Of a DNA stretch of 64,000 bases, positions 26,254-35,153 are shown piece after piece. This stretch comes from Clostridium sp. (GTDB lineage Bacteria > Bacillota > Clostridia > Lachnospirales > Lachnospiraceae). The stretch lies in assembly GCA_021770825.1 (NCBI GenBank), contig JAETQD010000003.1:173037-237036 (forward strand), given 5' to 3'. Both the position numbers and the translations under genes were made by a program. The notes under the pieces were generated by a model. It did no database searches. It was not told the DNA's origin and saw only the letters and a list, made by a program, of their open reading frames with translations. Numbering within the stretch: the stretch's first letter is position 1; each line of letters begins with the position of its first letter.

Positions 26254-26328
26254 ATGAGACATCTTTGTGGCGCACCTATGGAAGGACTTCGTAAATTTTT
26301 TGAAACAGAAAGGAGAGCAACCCTATGA
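26254..26328 (+). CDS. 24-codon leader ORF coupled to gltS
   Basis: ATG 26254 follows GAGG (26244-26247) at a six-base distance. The frame encodes 24 residues, beginning MRHLCGAPMEG and ending ERRATL. Its TGA stop overlaps the gltS start as ATGA. The gltS ribosome site AAAGGAG lies inside it. The arrangement suggests a short upstream peptide whose translation exposes or times gltS translation. I know no such peptide family; chance cannot be excluded. Confidence 0.4.
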   Translation: MRHLCGAPMEGLRKFFETERRATL

Positions 26329-27707
26329 TACCTGTTGAAAAAATCACAAGCGGAACTCTGAATAATCTTCTTTACTATGTTGCGATTATTGGAGTCCTTT
26401 TGGTGGTGGCGGCGCTTATCCGGCTAAAGGTTTCGTTCCTTCGGAAGGCATTTATTCCGGCCTCCCTCCTCGCTGGTCTGATTGGCTTACTTTTAGGTCC
26501 CTATGCTTTCAACATTATTAACAGCGATATGATGAGCTCCATCGGTGCGCTTCCCACTCCCATGATTACCGTAGTGTTTTCATGTATGATGCTGGGAGTT
26601 AAGCGGAGCGAAAACAGCGGGAAAATGTTTCACGATGCCGCTACCGGCCTGGGCTGGCTCTGGTCATGCAGTTTTATGCAGGTTGGTATTCCATGTCTTT
26701 TATGTGCATTCCTGCTTACGCCGCTTTTCGGAGTGAATCCTCTTTTCGGCTCTCTGTTTGAGATTGGCTTCGCAGGAGGACATGGAACAGCCAGCGGTAT
26801 GGCCAGCGTATTCCAGGATCCGGCAATGTTAAACTGGGCCGATGGCGCTGACCTTGCTCCGACAATCGCAACGATTGGTCTTCTCTGCGGTATTTTCGGC
26901 GGAATGCTTATTATTAACTATGGCGTTCGTAAGAAGTATACAAAGGTTCTTACGGAGCCGGCGGCAGCAGGAGATTTAAGGGAAATCTTTGCCGAGGGTG
27001 AGCGGGAAAGCGCCGCTTACATGACTGTCAGCCAGGATGTCATCGAACCCTTTGCTTTCCACCTTGGTGTAATCGGTATTTCAATCCTGATTGGACGTCT
27101 CATTGTCTGGGGATTTGGAAAAATTTTTGGATATACCGGCCTTCCCTTGTTCCCGTTTGCCATGGTCGGAGGATGGATTATCAACTCCATTGTCCAGAGG
27201 ACAGAACTTCGCAATTTATTTGACCGTGGAATTTTCCAGCGTATCCAGGGCATGGCTCTTGAAATTCTGATTGTGGCTGCTATGGCTTCCATTAAAATTC
27301 CGGTGGTAATTGCTTACTGGGCTCCGTTATTAATAGGTTCTGTTGTAGTAATGATCATCATGCTGATTTGGTTCTTCTGGCTCAGCTCCCATGTATTCGA
27401 GGATTGCTGGTTTGAGCAGGGAATTATCCGTTATGGTACATATACAGGGGTAGCCGCTATCGGTTATATGCTGCTGCGTACAGCAGATCCGAAGATGGAG
27501 ACAGAAGCAGGGACCATTTACGCCCTGGGCGGACCGCTTAACAGCCCGTTTATCGGCGGCGGACTGATTACTACCACGTATCCGTATATTGTTCAAAATC
27601 TGGGCGCTTTGAAGGCAGGACTCCTTCTCTGTGCAGGAAGTATTATCATTATATTGGTAATGAGATTTACATTGTGGATTAAGAATCCAAAGCTGGAACA
27701 ACGTTAA
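26325..27707 (+). CDS. gltS: sodium/glutamate symporter-type transporter (GltS family)
   Basis: A 460-residue polytopic membrane protein of the GltS fold (two inverted five-helix repeats). Family marks are PASLLAGLIGLLLGP, FAGGHGTASGMASVFQD (the re-entrant loop rich in G/S) and the second-half GGPLNSPFIGGGLITTTYPY. GltS proteins import glutamate with sodium, but distant members with other carboxylate or amino-acid substrates exist. The next gene encodes an ornithine-cyclodeaminase-like enzyme and the third an RpiR regulator, so the substrate may be an amino acid derivative. AAAGGAGAGC precedes the ATG. Confidence 0.85.
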   Translation: MIPVEKITSGTLNNLLYYVAIIGVLLVVAALIRLKVSFLRKAFIPASLLAGLIGLLLGPYAFNIINSDMMSSIGALPTPMITVVFSCMMLGVKRSENSGKMFHDAATGLGWLWSCSFMQVGIPCLLCAFLLTPLFGVNPLFGSLFEIGFAGGHGTASGMASVFQDPAMLNWADGADLAPTIATIGLLCGIFGGMLIINYGVRKKYTKVLTEPAAAGDLREIFAEGERESAAYMTVSQDVIEPFAFHLGVIGISILIGRLIVWGFGKIFGYTGLPLFPFAMVGGWIINSIVQRTELRNLFDRGIFQRIQGMALEILIVAAMASIKIPVVIAYWAPLLIGSVVVMIIMLIWFFWLSSHVFEDCWFEQGIIRYGTYTGVAAIGYMLLRTADPKMETEAGTIYALGGPLNSPFIGGGLITTTYPYIVQNLGALKAGLLLCAGSIIIILVMRFTLWIKNPKLEQR

Positions 27708-27749
27708 GTGAAGTACAAAAAAATTTTTATATAGAAAGGATGCAAAGAA

Positions 27750-28772
27750 ATGAGTAAAGTTGACATTTTATTCCTGAACAACAAAGATATGGAGGAACTG
27801 GGCGGCGGCGATATGGTTTCTGTTATCCATGATGTGGAGCGCGCCTATGTGATTACCGAACAGGGAGATACACTGGTTCCCGGTAAGTGCGTTATGCGCT
27901 GGGGTTCCACTCCGGAAGATGAGAATACCCTTGGCCGCATCAATGCTATGCCGGGATATCTTGGCGGCGAGTATGATATGGCCGGTATCAAGTGGATTGG
28001 CAGCGGCCCGATGAACTACAAAAAAGGCCTTCCCCGTGCCAGTGTTACCGTTATTTTAAATGACCCGGATACGAAGCTTCCTGTCTGCATCGCTGACGGT
28101 ACGGAAGTCAGCGCAAAGCGTACAGGCGCTTCCGGCGGCGTTGCGGTAAAGCTGCTTTCCAAGAAGGATTCTTCCGTTCTGACAATCTGCGGCGCAGGCG
28201 CGCAGGGACGTACACAGCTTGAGGCTGCTCTGATTGCCCGTCCGACCATCAAAAAAGTATATGTGTATGATATTCGCATGGAGAATGCAGAAAAGTTTAA
28301 AAATGAGATGACCGAAAAATATGCCGGCCTGGAAGTGATTCCGGTAGCAAATCCTGAGAATGCAGTTCGCGAGAGCGATATTATTGTCTGCGTAACGCTT
28401 GCAAACGAGCCGTTTATCCATGCAGAATGGCTGAAAAAGGGAAGCCTTCTTATGAATCTGGCCGACTACGAAGTTACATATGACTGTGTAAAGAAAGCCG
28501 ATAAGATTGTTGTTGATAACTGGGATACAATTAAGCATCGTATGGTCAGCACTCTGGCTCTTATGTGGAAAGACGGAATCATCAGGGATGAGGATATTGA
28601 CGCATCTTTAGGTCAGATTCTTAACAATACAAAAACAGGACGTGAAAACGATGATCAGATTATTTACATGAATGCAATTGGCACCGGTATTCTTGATCTG
28701 GCAGTTGTAACCCGCTGCTATCGTAAGGCGGTTGAGCTTGGTAAGGGCACAAAGGTTCCATATTGGGTATAA
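27750..28772 (+). CDS. ornithine cyclodeaminase / mu-crystallin family enzyme
   Basis: A 340-residue NAD(P)-binding enzyme of the OCD/mu-crystallin/alanine-dehydrogenase family. The dinucleotide loop is TICGAGAQGRTQLEAAL (about 147-163). Substrate-side residues appear in RINAMPGYLGG, the lysine of GIKWIGSG and DGTEVSAKRTGASGG. Members form cyclic imines, reduce ketimines or dehydrogenate amino acids; some Lachnospiraceae homologues carry the database name tyramine oxidase subunit B without clear proof. It follows gltS by 42 bases with an AGAAAGGATG site, so the substrate is probably what GltS imports. Confidence 0.8.
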   Translation: MSKVDILFLNNKDMEELGGGDMVSVIHDVERAYVITEQGDTLVPGKCVMRWGSTPEDENTLGRINAMPGYLGGEYDMAGIKWIGSGPMNYKKGLPRASVTVILNDPDTKLPVCIADGTEVSAKRTGASGGVAVKLLSKKDSSVLTICGAGAQGRTQLEAALIARPTIKKVYVYDIRMENAEKFKNEMTEKYAGLEVIPVANPENAVRESDIIVCVTLANEPFIHAEWLKKGSLLMNLADYEVTYDCVKKADKIVVDNWDTIKHRMVSTLALMWKDGIIRDEDIDASLGQILNNTKTGRENDDQIIYMNAIGTGILDLAVVTRCYRKAVELGKGTKVPYWV

Positions 28773-28795
28773 CTCACACATAATTTTTTTCCTGG

Positions 28796-28830
28796 CGGGC
28801 GGAGCACATGAAAAAGGCTCCGCCCGTTTT
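28796..28830 (+). terminator. intrinsic terminator after the gltS-OCD operon
   Basis: CGGGCGGAGC (28796-28805) pairs with GCTCCGCCCG (28817-28826), followed by TTTT. It lies 24 bases past the cyclodeaminase-like gene. Confidence 0.85.
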
Positions 28831-28954
28831 ATGTACATGGAGTTTTGCAGCTCTTTTTCATACTGTGATATTTTATACTTTCTATTTTTTATTTAAAGGA
28901 GTATAATGAAAATAATGGATATTTTTACAATTATTTTTCCTTAAGGAGATGTTT

Positions 28955-29809
28955 ATGAAAGAATTGCTTCAGAAGATACAGTCGGAATATGGTTCCTTAT
29001 CAAAGGCCCAGAAAACTGTTGCTTCTTATGTACTGGAAAACTATAAAGATATTCCCTTTTTGTCTGTAACTGCTCTTGCAAGAGAGATTGGAGTCAGTGA
29101 GGCCACAATTATAAAGTTCTGTACACTGCTTGGATTTGACGGTTTTGGAAGCTTTAAGCGGGTTCTGTCCGAATATGTGCAATCAGAAATGACCACTTAC
29201 AGCACGCTGGAAAGCGGAGCGGAAGAAATCCGGGATGAATCTGATATATGGGACCGTGTCTGCTCCTGCGAGGCGGCAAATATCTCCCAGACATTGAATA
29301 ACCCTCTGAACAGGGCTAATTTTGCTCCTTTTATCGAGATGATTAATAAAGCGAAAAATGTATATATCTTAGGGTTCCGCTCGTCGGCAATCCTGGCCCA
29401 GTATGCAGTCCTTTATTTAAACCAGCAGAACATAAATGCGGTAGCGGTAACCCCGTCGATTGGAGCCTATGCAGATACTCTGTGCCGCATTACGGATGAA
29501 GATCTCTTTATCACTATCACTTTTTCCCGCTATTCCAAAGAGGCGGTAAAAGCATTGGAAATTATGTCAAACCGAGGAGTTCCCTGCGTGCTTATCACGG
29601 ACAGTCCGGCGAATCCTGTTTTTCCGAAAGCCGATCTTGTTTTCTCCTGTGCAATGAAGTCCTACTATTATGCGGCCTCACACGTGGGAGCGTTGGCCTT
29701 AATTAATGCTGTGTGTACGGCACTTTCCCTGACCCATATGGAAGAAACAACGGAGCATTTAAAAAATCTTGAAGACCTGTTTTCAGAGTTTAATACGTTT
29801 CTTTATTGA
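28955..29809 (+). CDS. RpiR/MurR-family transcriptional regulator with SIS domain
   Basis: A 284-residue regulator: N-terminal helix-turn-helix (about 1-77, SVTALAREIGVSEATIIKFC) and C-terminal SIS domain (about 125-255, NVYILGFRSSAILAQYAVLYL, ITFSRYSKEAVKAL). RpiR regulators usually sense a phosphosugar or a related metabolite; here the neighbours are an amino-acid-type transporter and enzyme. AAGGAG (28943-28948) is best spaced for ATG 28955. A TATAAT at 28902-28907 sits next to a motif resembling the gltS operator, suggesting self-regulation and control of gltS. Confidence 0.88.
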   Translation: MKELLQKIQSEYGSLSKAQKTVASYVLENYKDIPFLSVTALAREIGVSEATIIKFCTLLGFDGFGSFKRVLSEYVQSEMTTYSTLESGAEEIRDESDIWDRVCSCEAANISQTLNNPLNRANFAPFIEMINKAKNVYILGFRSSAILAQYAVLYLNQQNINAVAVTPSIGAYADTLCRITDEDLFITITFSRYSKEAVKALEIMSNRGVPCVLITDSPANPVFPKADLVFSCAMKSYYYAASHVGALALINAVCTALSLTHMEETTEHLKNLEDLFSEFNTFLY

Positions 29810-29847
29810 TAGCAGAGATGGCAGAATCATATGGGGAGGAGAAAGGT

Positions 29848-30489
29848 ATGGAAGACGAAAGAAAAAAACTGGCCGGGGAGATCATTGAACGGTTAAAAAA
29901 GGAATACCCGGATGCAGAATGCACCTTAGATTATAACGATGCGTGGAAGCTTTTGGTCAGTGTGCGGCTGGCGGCCCAGTGTACGGATGCCAGAGTCAAT
30001 GTGGTGGTGGAAAAGCTGTATGAAAAGTTTCCGGATGTGAAGGCTTTGGCGGAGGCTGACCCGGATGAGATCGAGGCCATTGTAAAGCCCTGCGGCTTAG
30101 GGCACAGCAAGGCCAGGGATATCAGCGCCTGCATGAAGATTTTGTATAAGGATTACGGCGGAAAGGTGCCGGATGATTTCAACGCCCTTTTAAAGCTGCC
30201 AGGGGTGGGAAGAAAGAGTGCCAATCTGATTATGGGGGATGTGTTCGGGAAGCCGGCCATCGTAACCGATACACACTGTATCCGTCTGGTGAACCGGATG
30301 GGACTGGTGGATGGAATCAAGGAGCCCAAAAAGGTGGAGATGGAGCTTTGGAAGCTGATTCCGCCGGAGGAGGGAAGTGATTTCTGCCACCGCCTGGTGT
30401 ATCATGGGCGGGAGGTCTGTACGGCCAGGACAAAGCCTTACTGTCAGAAGTGCTGTCTGGAGGATATCTGTAAAAAGCAGGGAATATAG
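29848..30489 (+). CDS. nth: endonuclease III (DNA glycosylase/AP lyase)
   Basis: A 213-residue base-excision repair enzyme removing oxidised pyrimidines and cutting abasic sites. The helix-hairpin-helix LPGVGRKSANLIMG (117-130) holds catalytic Lys123, and Asp141 is in VTDTHCIRLVNR. The C-terminal 4Fe-4S cysteines lie in CTARTKPYCQKCCLEDIC, with one residue more than E. coli between the first two cysteines. ATG 29848 follows GGAGGAGAAAGG; an upstream TTG overlaps the RpiR stop codon but has no ribosome site. Confidence 0.95.
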   Translation: MEDERKKLAGEIIERLKKEYPDAECTLDYNDAWKLLVSVRLAAQCTDARVNVVVEKLYEKFPDVKALAEADPDEIEAIVKPCGLGHSKARDISACMKILYKDYGGKVPDDFNALLKLPGVGRKSANLIMGDVFGKPAIVTDTHCIRLVNRMGLVDGIKEPKKVEMELWKLIPPEEGSDFCHRLVYHGREVCTARTKPYCQKCCLEDICKKQGI

Positions 30490-30527
30490 AAAAATCCTGA
30501 AACGGCACAGAGAGGAGGCGGGAGACC

Positions 30528-31439
30528 ATGAAGCGGACCAGCCATTTGCTGCATCATAAAAAGATGAAAAAGTTGGCAATGGTTTTGAAAAACTGCGGAA
30601 TACAGATCTATGAGTATTTTATAAAGAAGGACCGTCTGGTGATCTACGATGAATATTACCAGATCAGCCGGGTGATGGAAAACTATCTGGCCTCTTTGGA
30701 GCAGGCGTCCTCCATCCACCCGGAGGACAGGCTAAAGGGCATGGAGTTTTTCAGCGGACAGATGAACGGTCCCGTGGATGTCAGAATTGTGGAGGAGGAC
30801 GGCCGGATTGCCAGGAAAATCCTAGACGGCACATACCTTTGGGATGAGGAAACCGGGCAGGAAATTCTTTTAGTCAGCGCCAGGGATGTGACTTTAGAGC
30901 GTAAGCGGGAGGAAATCCTGGAGAACCAGGCCAAGAGGGATTCCCTCACCATGCTTTACAATAAGATTTACGGAAAAGAGATGGTCAGCCGGTACCTGGC
31001 CGGGAAGAAGCCGGGAGAGTCCTGCGGACTGATGGTCATTGATATTGATAATTTTAAAAATGTCAATGATTCCTATGGCCACCTGTTCGGCGATAAGGCT
31101 CTGATAGCCTTTTCCCGTCTTCTGGTGGAGGTGTTTGACCACGGCGATGTGTTAATGCGGGTGGGAGGCGATGAGTTTGCGGTGTTTCTTAAGGATATCA
31201 GCCGCAGCGATCTGGAAAAGAAGGCGAACAAACTTGTAAAGGCGGCGAGAGAAGTGGATTTTTCCGGATATGATTACTCCATGACCTGCAGCGCGGGAGT
31301 CTGTTTTCTTCCGGGAGATGAGCCGGGACGTACCTATAACTGGATGTTTGTCCGGGCGGACCAGGCCCTTTATGAAGCGAAGAAGAGAGGAAGAAACCAG
31401 TACCGTATGTATCGGAAAGGGGCTTGCCAAGAGAAATAA
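30528..31439 (+). CDS. diguanylate cyclase (GGDEF domain)
   Basis: A 303-residue soluble protein. The N-terminal half (about 1-125) looks like a PAS-type sensor ending in SARDVTLERKREEI. The C-terminal GGDEF domain (about 135-295) has DSLTMLYNK, the metal/GTP residues DIDNFKNVNDSYGH and an intact GGDEF motif (213-217) in RVGGDEFAVF. It should make cyclic di-GMP. The allosteric RxxD site normally just before GGDEF is absent (FDHGDVLM), so product inhibition may be lost. No transmembrane segment is seen. Confidence 0.9.
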   Translation: MKRTSHLLHHKKMKKLAMVLKNCGIQIYEYFIKKDRLVIYDEYYQISRVMENYLASLEQASSIHPEDRLKGMEFFSGQMNGPVDVRIVEEDGRIARKILDGTYLWDEETGQEILLVSARDVTLERKREEILENQAKRDSLTMLYNKIYGKEMVSRYLAGKKPGESCGLMVIDIDNFKNVNDSYGHLFGDKALIAFSRLLVEVFDHGDVLMRVGGDEFAVFLKDISRSDLEKKANKLVKAAREVDFSGYDYSMTCSAGVCFLPGDEPGRTYNWMFVRADQALYEAKKRGRNQYRMYRKGACQEK

Positions 31440-31462
31440 TCTTTTGGCAAGCCTTCTTTTTC
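31421..31462 (+). terminator. terminator between the convergent cyclase and aminotransferase genes
   Basis: GGCTTGCCAA (31421-31430) pairs with TTGGCAAGCC (31444-31453), followed by TTCTTTTT. The cyclase stop codon is in the loop. It may serve both converging genes. Confidence 0.75.
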
Positions 31463-31467
31463 TGAAT

Positions 31468-32310
31468 CTATTTTGTCTCGTTCTCAAATTTTTCCAGGTA
31501 TTTTTCCTGTAACAGCTTCACAAGCTCCGGAGCTTTTCCGCCCACGGGAGTGCCGTCCATTTCGTATGCGGGAGCACAGAATTTGGTGGAGCTGGAAACG
31601 ATGACCTCATCGGCATCCATCAGCTCTGCCATGGTGAAGGGAGTTTCATCCACCGGAATTCCGTTGTCCTTGCAGATCTGGATGATGTGCATTCTGGTGA
31701 TTCCCGGAAGGATATAGTGGTCTGTGGGATGGGTCTTAAATACGCCGTCCTTGATGATGGAGACATTGCTGTGGGCACATTCGGTCACCACATCGCCGCG
31801 GTGGAAGACGCACTCGTCACAGCCCATGGACTCTGCCTTTTCTGCTGCCATTACGTTGGGAAGCAGGTTTAAGGTCTTGATGTTGCAGTGGAGGAATCTG
31901 GTGTCCTCAGTGAAAGTAAGCTTTAACTTTTTAGAGGAATCTCCGTGTTTCCCGGGCTTCATGAAAATCCACAGGTTGGCCTTTGTTCCGGCAGCCGGGA
32001 ACTGATGCTGTCTCATTCCGGTTCCGCGGGTCATCTGCCAGTACACGAAGATTTCAGAATCGTCCATCTTTGCCAGCATGTCGTAAAGAATGGAAGCAAG
32101 CTCTTCCTTTGTATAGGGAATCTCTATTTTTAAAAGTCCGGCGCTGTTGAAGAAACGGTCCAGGTGTTCTTTTAACGCAAAAATCTTACCGTTTTTTGCC
32201 AGTGTGGCTTCGTAAACGCCGTCACCGAAATAGCAAACACGGTCATTCATCGGCACGGTCATTTCTTCCAGAGGACCGTAATTCCCATTGTAATAGCCTA
32301 ATGTTTTCAT
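31468..32310 (-). CDS. dat: D-amino-acid (D-alanine) aminotransferase
   Basis: A 280-residue fold-type IV PLP enzyme. Lys145 in CNIKTLNLL aligns in position with the Schiff-base lysine of Bacillus D-amino-acid aminotransferase, and Glu177 in VVTECAHSNV matches its pyridine-nitrogen partner. The arginine/histidine pair in MTRGTGMRQHQFP is also typical of D-specific enzymes. It supplies D-glutamate or D-alanine for the cell wall. A branched-chain aminotransferase or ADC lyase is the main alternative, but these residues favour the D-enzyme. Confidence 0.85.
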   Translation of the reverse strand: MKTLGYYNGNYGPLEEMTVPMNDRVCYFGDGVYEATLAKNGKIFALKEHLDRFFNSAGLLKIEIPYTKEELASILYDMLAKMDDSEIFVYWQMTRGTGMRQHQFPAAGTKANLWIFMKPGKHGDSSKKLKLTFTEDTRFLHCNIKTLNLLPNVMAAEKAESMGCDECVFHRGDVVTECAHSNVSIIKDGVFKTHPTDHYILPGITRMHIIQICKDNGIPVDETPFTMAELMDADEVIVSSSTKFCAPAYEMDGTPVGGKAPELVKLLQEKYLEKFENETK

Positions 32311-32432
32311 AATTTTACCCTCCCAAAATCTTGGTATATGTAGTATGGTATATGGCTATCATAACACGATTCCGGCCCCTTGTAAAGAAGCTGGACTTTA
32401 GAAAGTTTTATAGAAAATTAAGGTTTGAGACA

Positions 32433-32461
32433 TTGTGGGACAGGGCAGTTTCCTGTATAAT
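32433..32461 (+). promoter_or_regulatory. promoter of the alarmone synthetase gene
   Basis: TTGTGG (32433-32438) and TATAAT (32456-32461) with a 17-base spacer, about 40 bases before the start codon at 32503. Confidence 0.6.
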
Positions 32462-32502
32462 GATGATAGAAGAGCAATAGACAGAAGTAACGAGGTGTAC
32501 CA

Positions 32503-33228
32503 ATGAACATTAGTATGAACCCCAACGGCGAGCTGGTCCAGTCTGCGGTAAATGCACCGGGAGTCATCGAAATACCGGAGAACTTCCTGAGTGAAGCCAA
32601 GCAGTTCCAGCAGCTTATGATGATGTATACATGCGCCATCCGGGAAGTGAAGACAAAGCTTGAAGTCCTGAATGATGATCTGGCCATACGGAACCAGAGA
32701 AATCCCATCCAGATGATCAAATCCAGAGTAAAAAAGCCGCGAAGCATCCTGGAAAAACTCCAGAGGCGAGGACATCCCCTGACCGTGCAGTCCGTATCGG
32801 AAAATCTTTACGATGTGGCCGGAATCCGGGTGATCTGTTCCTTCATTGATGATATTTATGAAGTGGCAGAAATGCTGGCGCGGCAGGACGATGTGGAGGT
32901 CCTGATGGTAAAGGACTATATCCGCTGTCCGAAGGTCAACGGCTACCGCAGCTACCATATGATTATCGAAATTCCCGTGTTCTTTTCGGACCGTAAGGAA
33001 AAGATGCGTGTGGAGGTCCAGATTCGGACCATGGCGATGGATTTCTGGGCCAGCCTGGACCATCAGATGAAGTACAAGAAAAATCTGGACGATCCCGGGG
33101 AGATCAGCGAGGACTTAAAGGCCTGTGCGGAGATCATCGCCGATACGGACCGGAAAATGCTGGCAATCCGCCGGAAAATTGAGGACCGTGAGAGCGGCCC
33201 TTCCCCCCTTACCTTTGATAAACATTAA
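32503..33228 (+). CDS. relQ: small alarmone synthetase (RelQ/SAS1-type GTP pyrophosphokinase)
   Basis: A 241-residue single-domain RelA/SpoT synthetase making (p)ppGpp from ATP and GTP/GDP. Marks are KSRVKKPRSILEKLQRRG (ATP-binding basic stretch), DVAGIRVICSF, and NGYRSYHMIIEIPV. These are followed by VEVQIRTMAMDFWASLDHQM with the catalytic glutamate. There is no hydrolase or TGS/ACT regulatory domain, as in RelQ/YjbM. It is expressed from its own promoter and stands alone. Confidence 0.92.
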   Translation: MNISMNPNGELVQSAVNAPGVIEIPENFLSEAKQFQQLMMMYTCAIREVKTKLEVLNDDLAIRNQRNPIQMIKSRVKKPRSILEKLQRRGHPLTVQSVSENLYDVAGIRVICSFIDDIYEVAEMLARQDDVEVLMVKDYIRCPKVNGYRSYHMIIEIPVFFSDRKEKMRVEVQIRTMAMDFWASLDHQMKYKKNLDDPGEISEDLKACAEIIADTDRKMLAIRRKIEDRESGPSPLTFDKH

Positions 33229-33231
33229 AAT

Positions 33232-33954
33232 TTAATACAGAAAGCAGGACAGGGTTTCAGAAATCTGGAATCCTGTCTTTTCGTAAAGACGGATAGCGGG
33301 AAGGTTGTCTCCGGATACCTGAAGAAAAATGGGCATCTTTTTTCTGGCAGTCAGGAAGGAGAGAACCTTACGAAGAAGTACGGTCCCATGGCCCTGGTTT
33401 CGGAAGGCGTCCTGAATCTCAAAATGATAAAGATAGTAGCGGGACGGATAAACCAGAATGCGGACAGAGCCGAAGGCGTCCGTAAATAAAAGGAGAGGGA
33501 AGCCGGACTCTGTGGTTTCTGAAACCGTAAGTCCGGAGGAAGAAAAATCCCAGTCCTTTTCCAGGGAAAGCGTCATCATGTGTTCCTTGGAACAGAGCAC
33601 GGCGCCGATGGCATCCAAGGTCTTTAAGGCATCGGAGCTGTTTCCGTCGGTGTAAAAGGAAAGCTCGGATTCAGGAGGCAGGATGGAAAGGCCCTCCTCC
33701 AGCAAAAGAAAAAAAAAGCCCTGGCGGCGGAAATCCGGATGGGTAAAGGCAGAGCATTCATAGGAAAGCTCTCCTTCCTTTATAAAAGAGAGAACGGCAC
33801 AGAGCTTTTCCCCGCAAAAACCAAGAAGAAAAAGCTCTCCGTCTTCCATGGGAAAGGAAACGGTGAGAGGTTCTTTTATTTTTACGGCCTCCACAAGGGA
33901 TTGAACGGCCTCTTTCTGGGAAGAATTTAAATATGAGGTGACGGTGATATCCAT
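33232..33954 (-). CDS. GNAT-family N-acetyltransferase with duplicated fold
   Basis: A 240-residue protein with two GNAT-like halves. The first has FTHPDFRRQGFFFLLLEEGLS (Q/R-x-x-G); the second has IQDAFRNQGHGTVLLRKVLSF (RNQGHG acetyl-CoA loop) and NLPAIRLYEKTGF. Tandem GNATs of this type are often one active and one degenerate half. The substrate is unknown. It converges on the alarmone synthetase gene with only three bases between the stop codons. Confidence 0.82.
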   Translation of the reverse strand: MDITVTSYLNSSQKEAVQSLVEAVKIKEPLTVSFPMEDGELFLLGFCGEKLCAVLSFIKEGELSYECSAFTHPDFRRQGFFFLLLEEGLSILPPESELSFYTDGNSSDALKTLDAIGAVLCSKEHMMTLSLEKDWDFSSSGLTVSETTESGFPLLLFTDAFGSVRILVYPSRYYLYHFEIQDAFRNQGHGTVLLRKVLSFLTARKKMPIFLQVSGDNLPAIRLYEKTGFQISETLSCFLY

Positions 33955-34098
33955 GGCGTTTGCTCCTTAAATAAGATGGTTACAGTATAGTACAGAAATC
34001 GGGCCGGTTTCAATCAATTTTTTGTGGCTTTTTTTCTATTGCCGCGGACGGAAGACGGTGCTAAAATTATGGCATCAACAAAAAGAGGAGATCATCTT

Positions 34099-34458
34099 AT
34101 GAAGTACCTGAAAGAAGTTGCGATCATATTTGGAATTACCATGGTGGGAGAGCTTTTGAACATGTTCATTCCCCTTTCGGTCCCTGCCGGAGTTTACGGG
34201 CTTTTTATCCTTTTGGGGCTTTTATGTTCCAAAACCATCGCCCTTTCCGACGTGGCAGCCACCGGAAACCTGCTTTTGGACCTGATGCCCTTAATGTTCA
34301 TCCCTGCGGCCGTGGGGCTGATTGAAAAATTTGAGGAGCTCAAGGCCATTCTGGTTCCTTTTATCGCAATCACAGTGCTGTCCACCTTCCTTGTTATGAC
34401 CATCACAGGAAAGACGGCGGAGGCTGTGCTGAATCGAAAAGAGAAGGAGGGAAAATAA
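34099..34458 (+). CDS. lrgA: CidA/LrgA-family holin-like membrane protein
   Basis: A 119-residue protein with about four membrane helices (KYLKEVAIIFGITMVGELLN ... FIPLSVPAGVYGLFILLGLL ... LMFIPAAVGLIEKFEELKA). The VPAGVYG and FIPAAVG blocks are family marks. CidA/LrgA proteins are proposed holin/antiholin-type regulators of murein hydrolases or pyruvate transport. The ATG at 34099 follows GAGGAG. It is directly followed by its LrgB partner. Confidence 0.88.
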   Translation: MKYLKEVAIIFGITMVGELLNMFIPLSVPAGVYGLFILLGLLCSKTIALSDVAATGNLLLDLMPLMFIPAAVGLIEKFEELKAILVPFIAITVLSTFLVMTITGKTAEAVLNRKEKEGK

Positions 34459-34459
34459 A

Positions 34460-35134
34460 ATGCCGTTGTATTTTGGAATGTTTATCAGTGTGTCCGCATA
34501 CCTTATTGGAATGTGGTTAAAGAAAAAACTGGGATGGGCGGTTTTAAATCCCCTGCTGTTGGCTATTATTCTGGTGATTGCCTTTTTAAAGGCCACAGGT
34601 ATTTCTTACAGTGACTATAACGAGGGCGCTTCCTACATCAGCTATTTCCTCACCCCGGCCACGGTCTGTCTGGCCATCCCGCTTTACAAGCAGCTTGAGC
34701 TTTTGAAGAAAAACTTTGCGGCTGTGATTCTTGGAATCACCTCCGGCGTGGTGGGAAGTGTAGTCAGCATTTTCCTCATGTCACTGGTGTTTAAGCTGGA
34801 GCATGTGCATTATGTGTCCCTCCTTCCAAAATCCATCACCACAGCCATCGGCATGGGCATTTCCGAGGAGGCAGGAGGAATTGTGACCATCACCATCGTA
34901 AGCATCATTGTCACAGGAATCCTGGGGAACATGGCTGCCGAATTCTGGTTTAAGATCATTGGTGTGAAGCACCCCATCGCCAGGGGACTGGCTTTAGGAA
35001 CCGCTGCCCATGCCATCGGCACAGCAAAAGCTCTGGAGCTTGGAGAGGTGGAAGGAGCCATGAGCAGTCTTTCCATCGCTGTGGCAGGACTCATGACCGT
35101 GGTGGCAGTTCCGCTGATGTCAGGGCTTATTTAA
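34460..35134 (+). CDS. lrgB: LrgB-family membrane protein
   Basis: A 224-residue polytopic partner of LrgA. Family marks are YFLTPATVCLAIPLYKQLEL, LLPKSITTAIGMGISEEAGG and GTAAHAIGTAKALELGE. The gene begins one base after the lrgA stop codon, so the two are translationally coupled. The pair is thought to export small metabolites or to modulate autolysis. The usual LytTR/LytS regulator is not adjacent. Confidence 0.92.
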   Translation: MPLYFGMFISVSAYLIGMWLKKKLGWAVLNPLLLAIILVIAFLKATGISYSDYNEGASYISYFLTPATVCLAIPLYKQLELLKKNFAAVILGITSGVVGSVVSIFLMSLVFKLEHVHYVSLLPKSITTAIGMGISEEAGGIVTITIVSIIVTGILGNMAAEFWFKIIGVKHPIARGLALGTAAHAIGTAKALELGEVEGAMSSLSIAVAGLMTVVAVPLMSGLI

Positions 35135-35153
35135 ATGGCAGAAAGGAGAGCCT

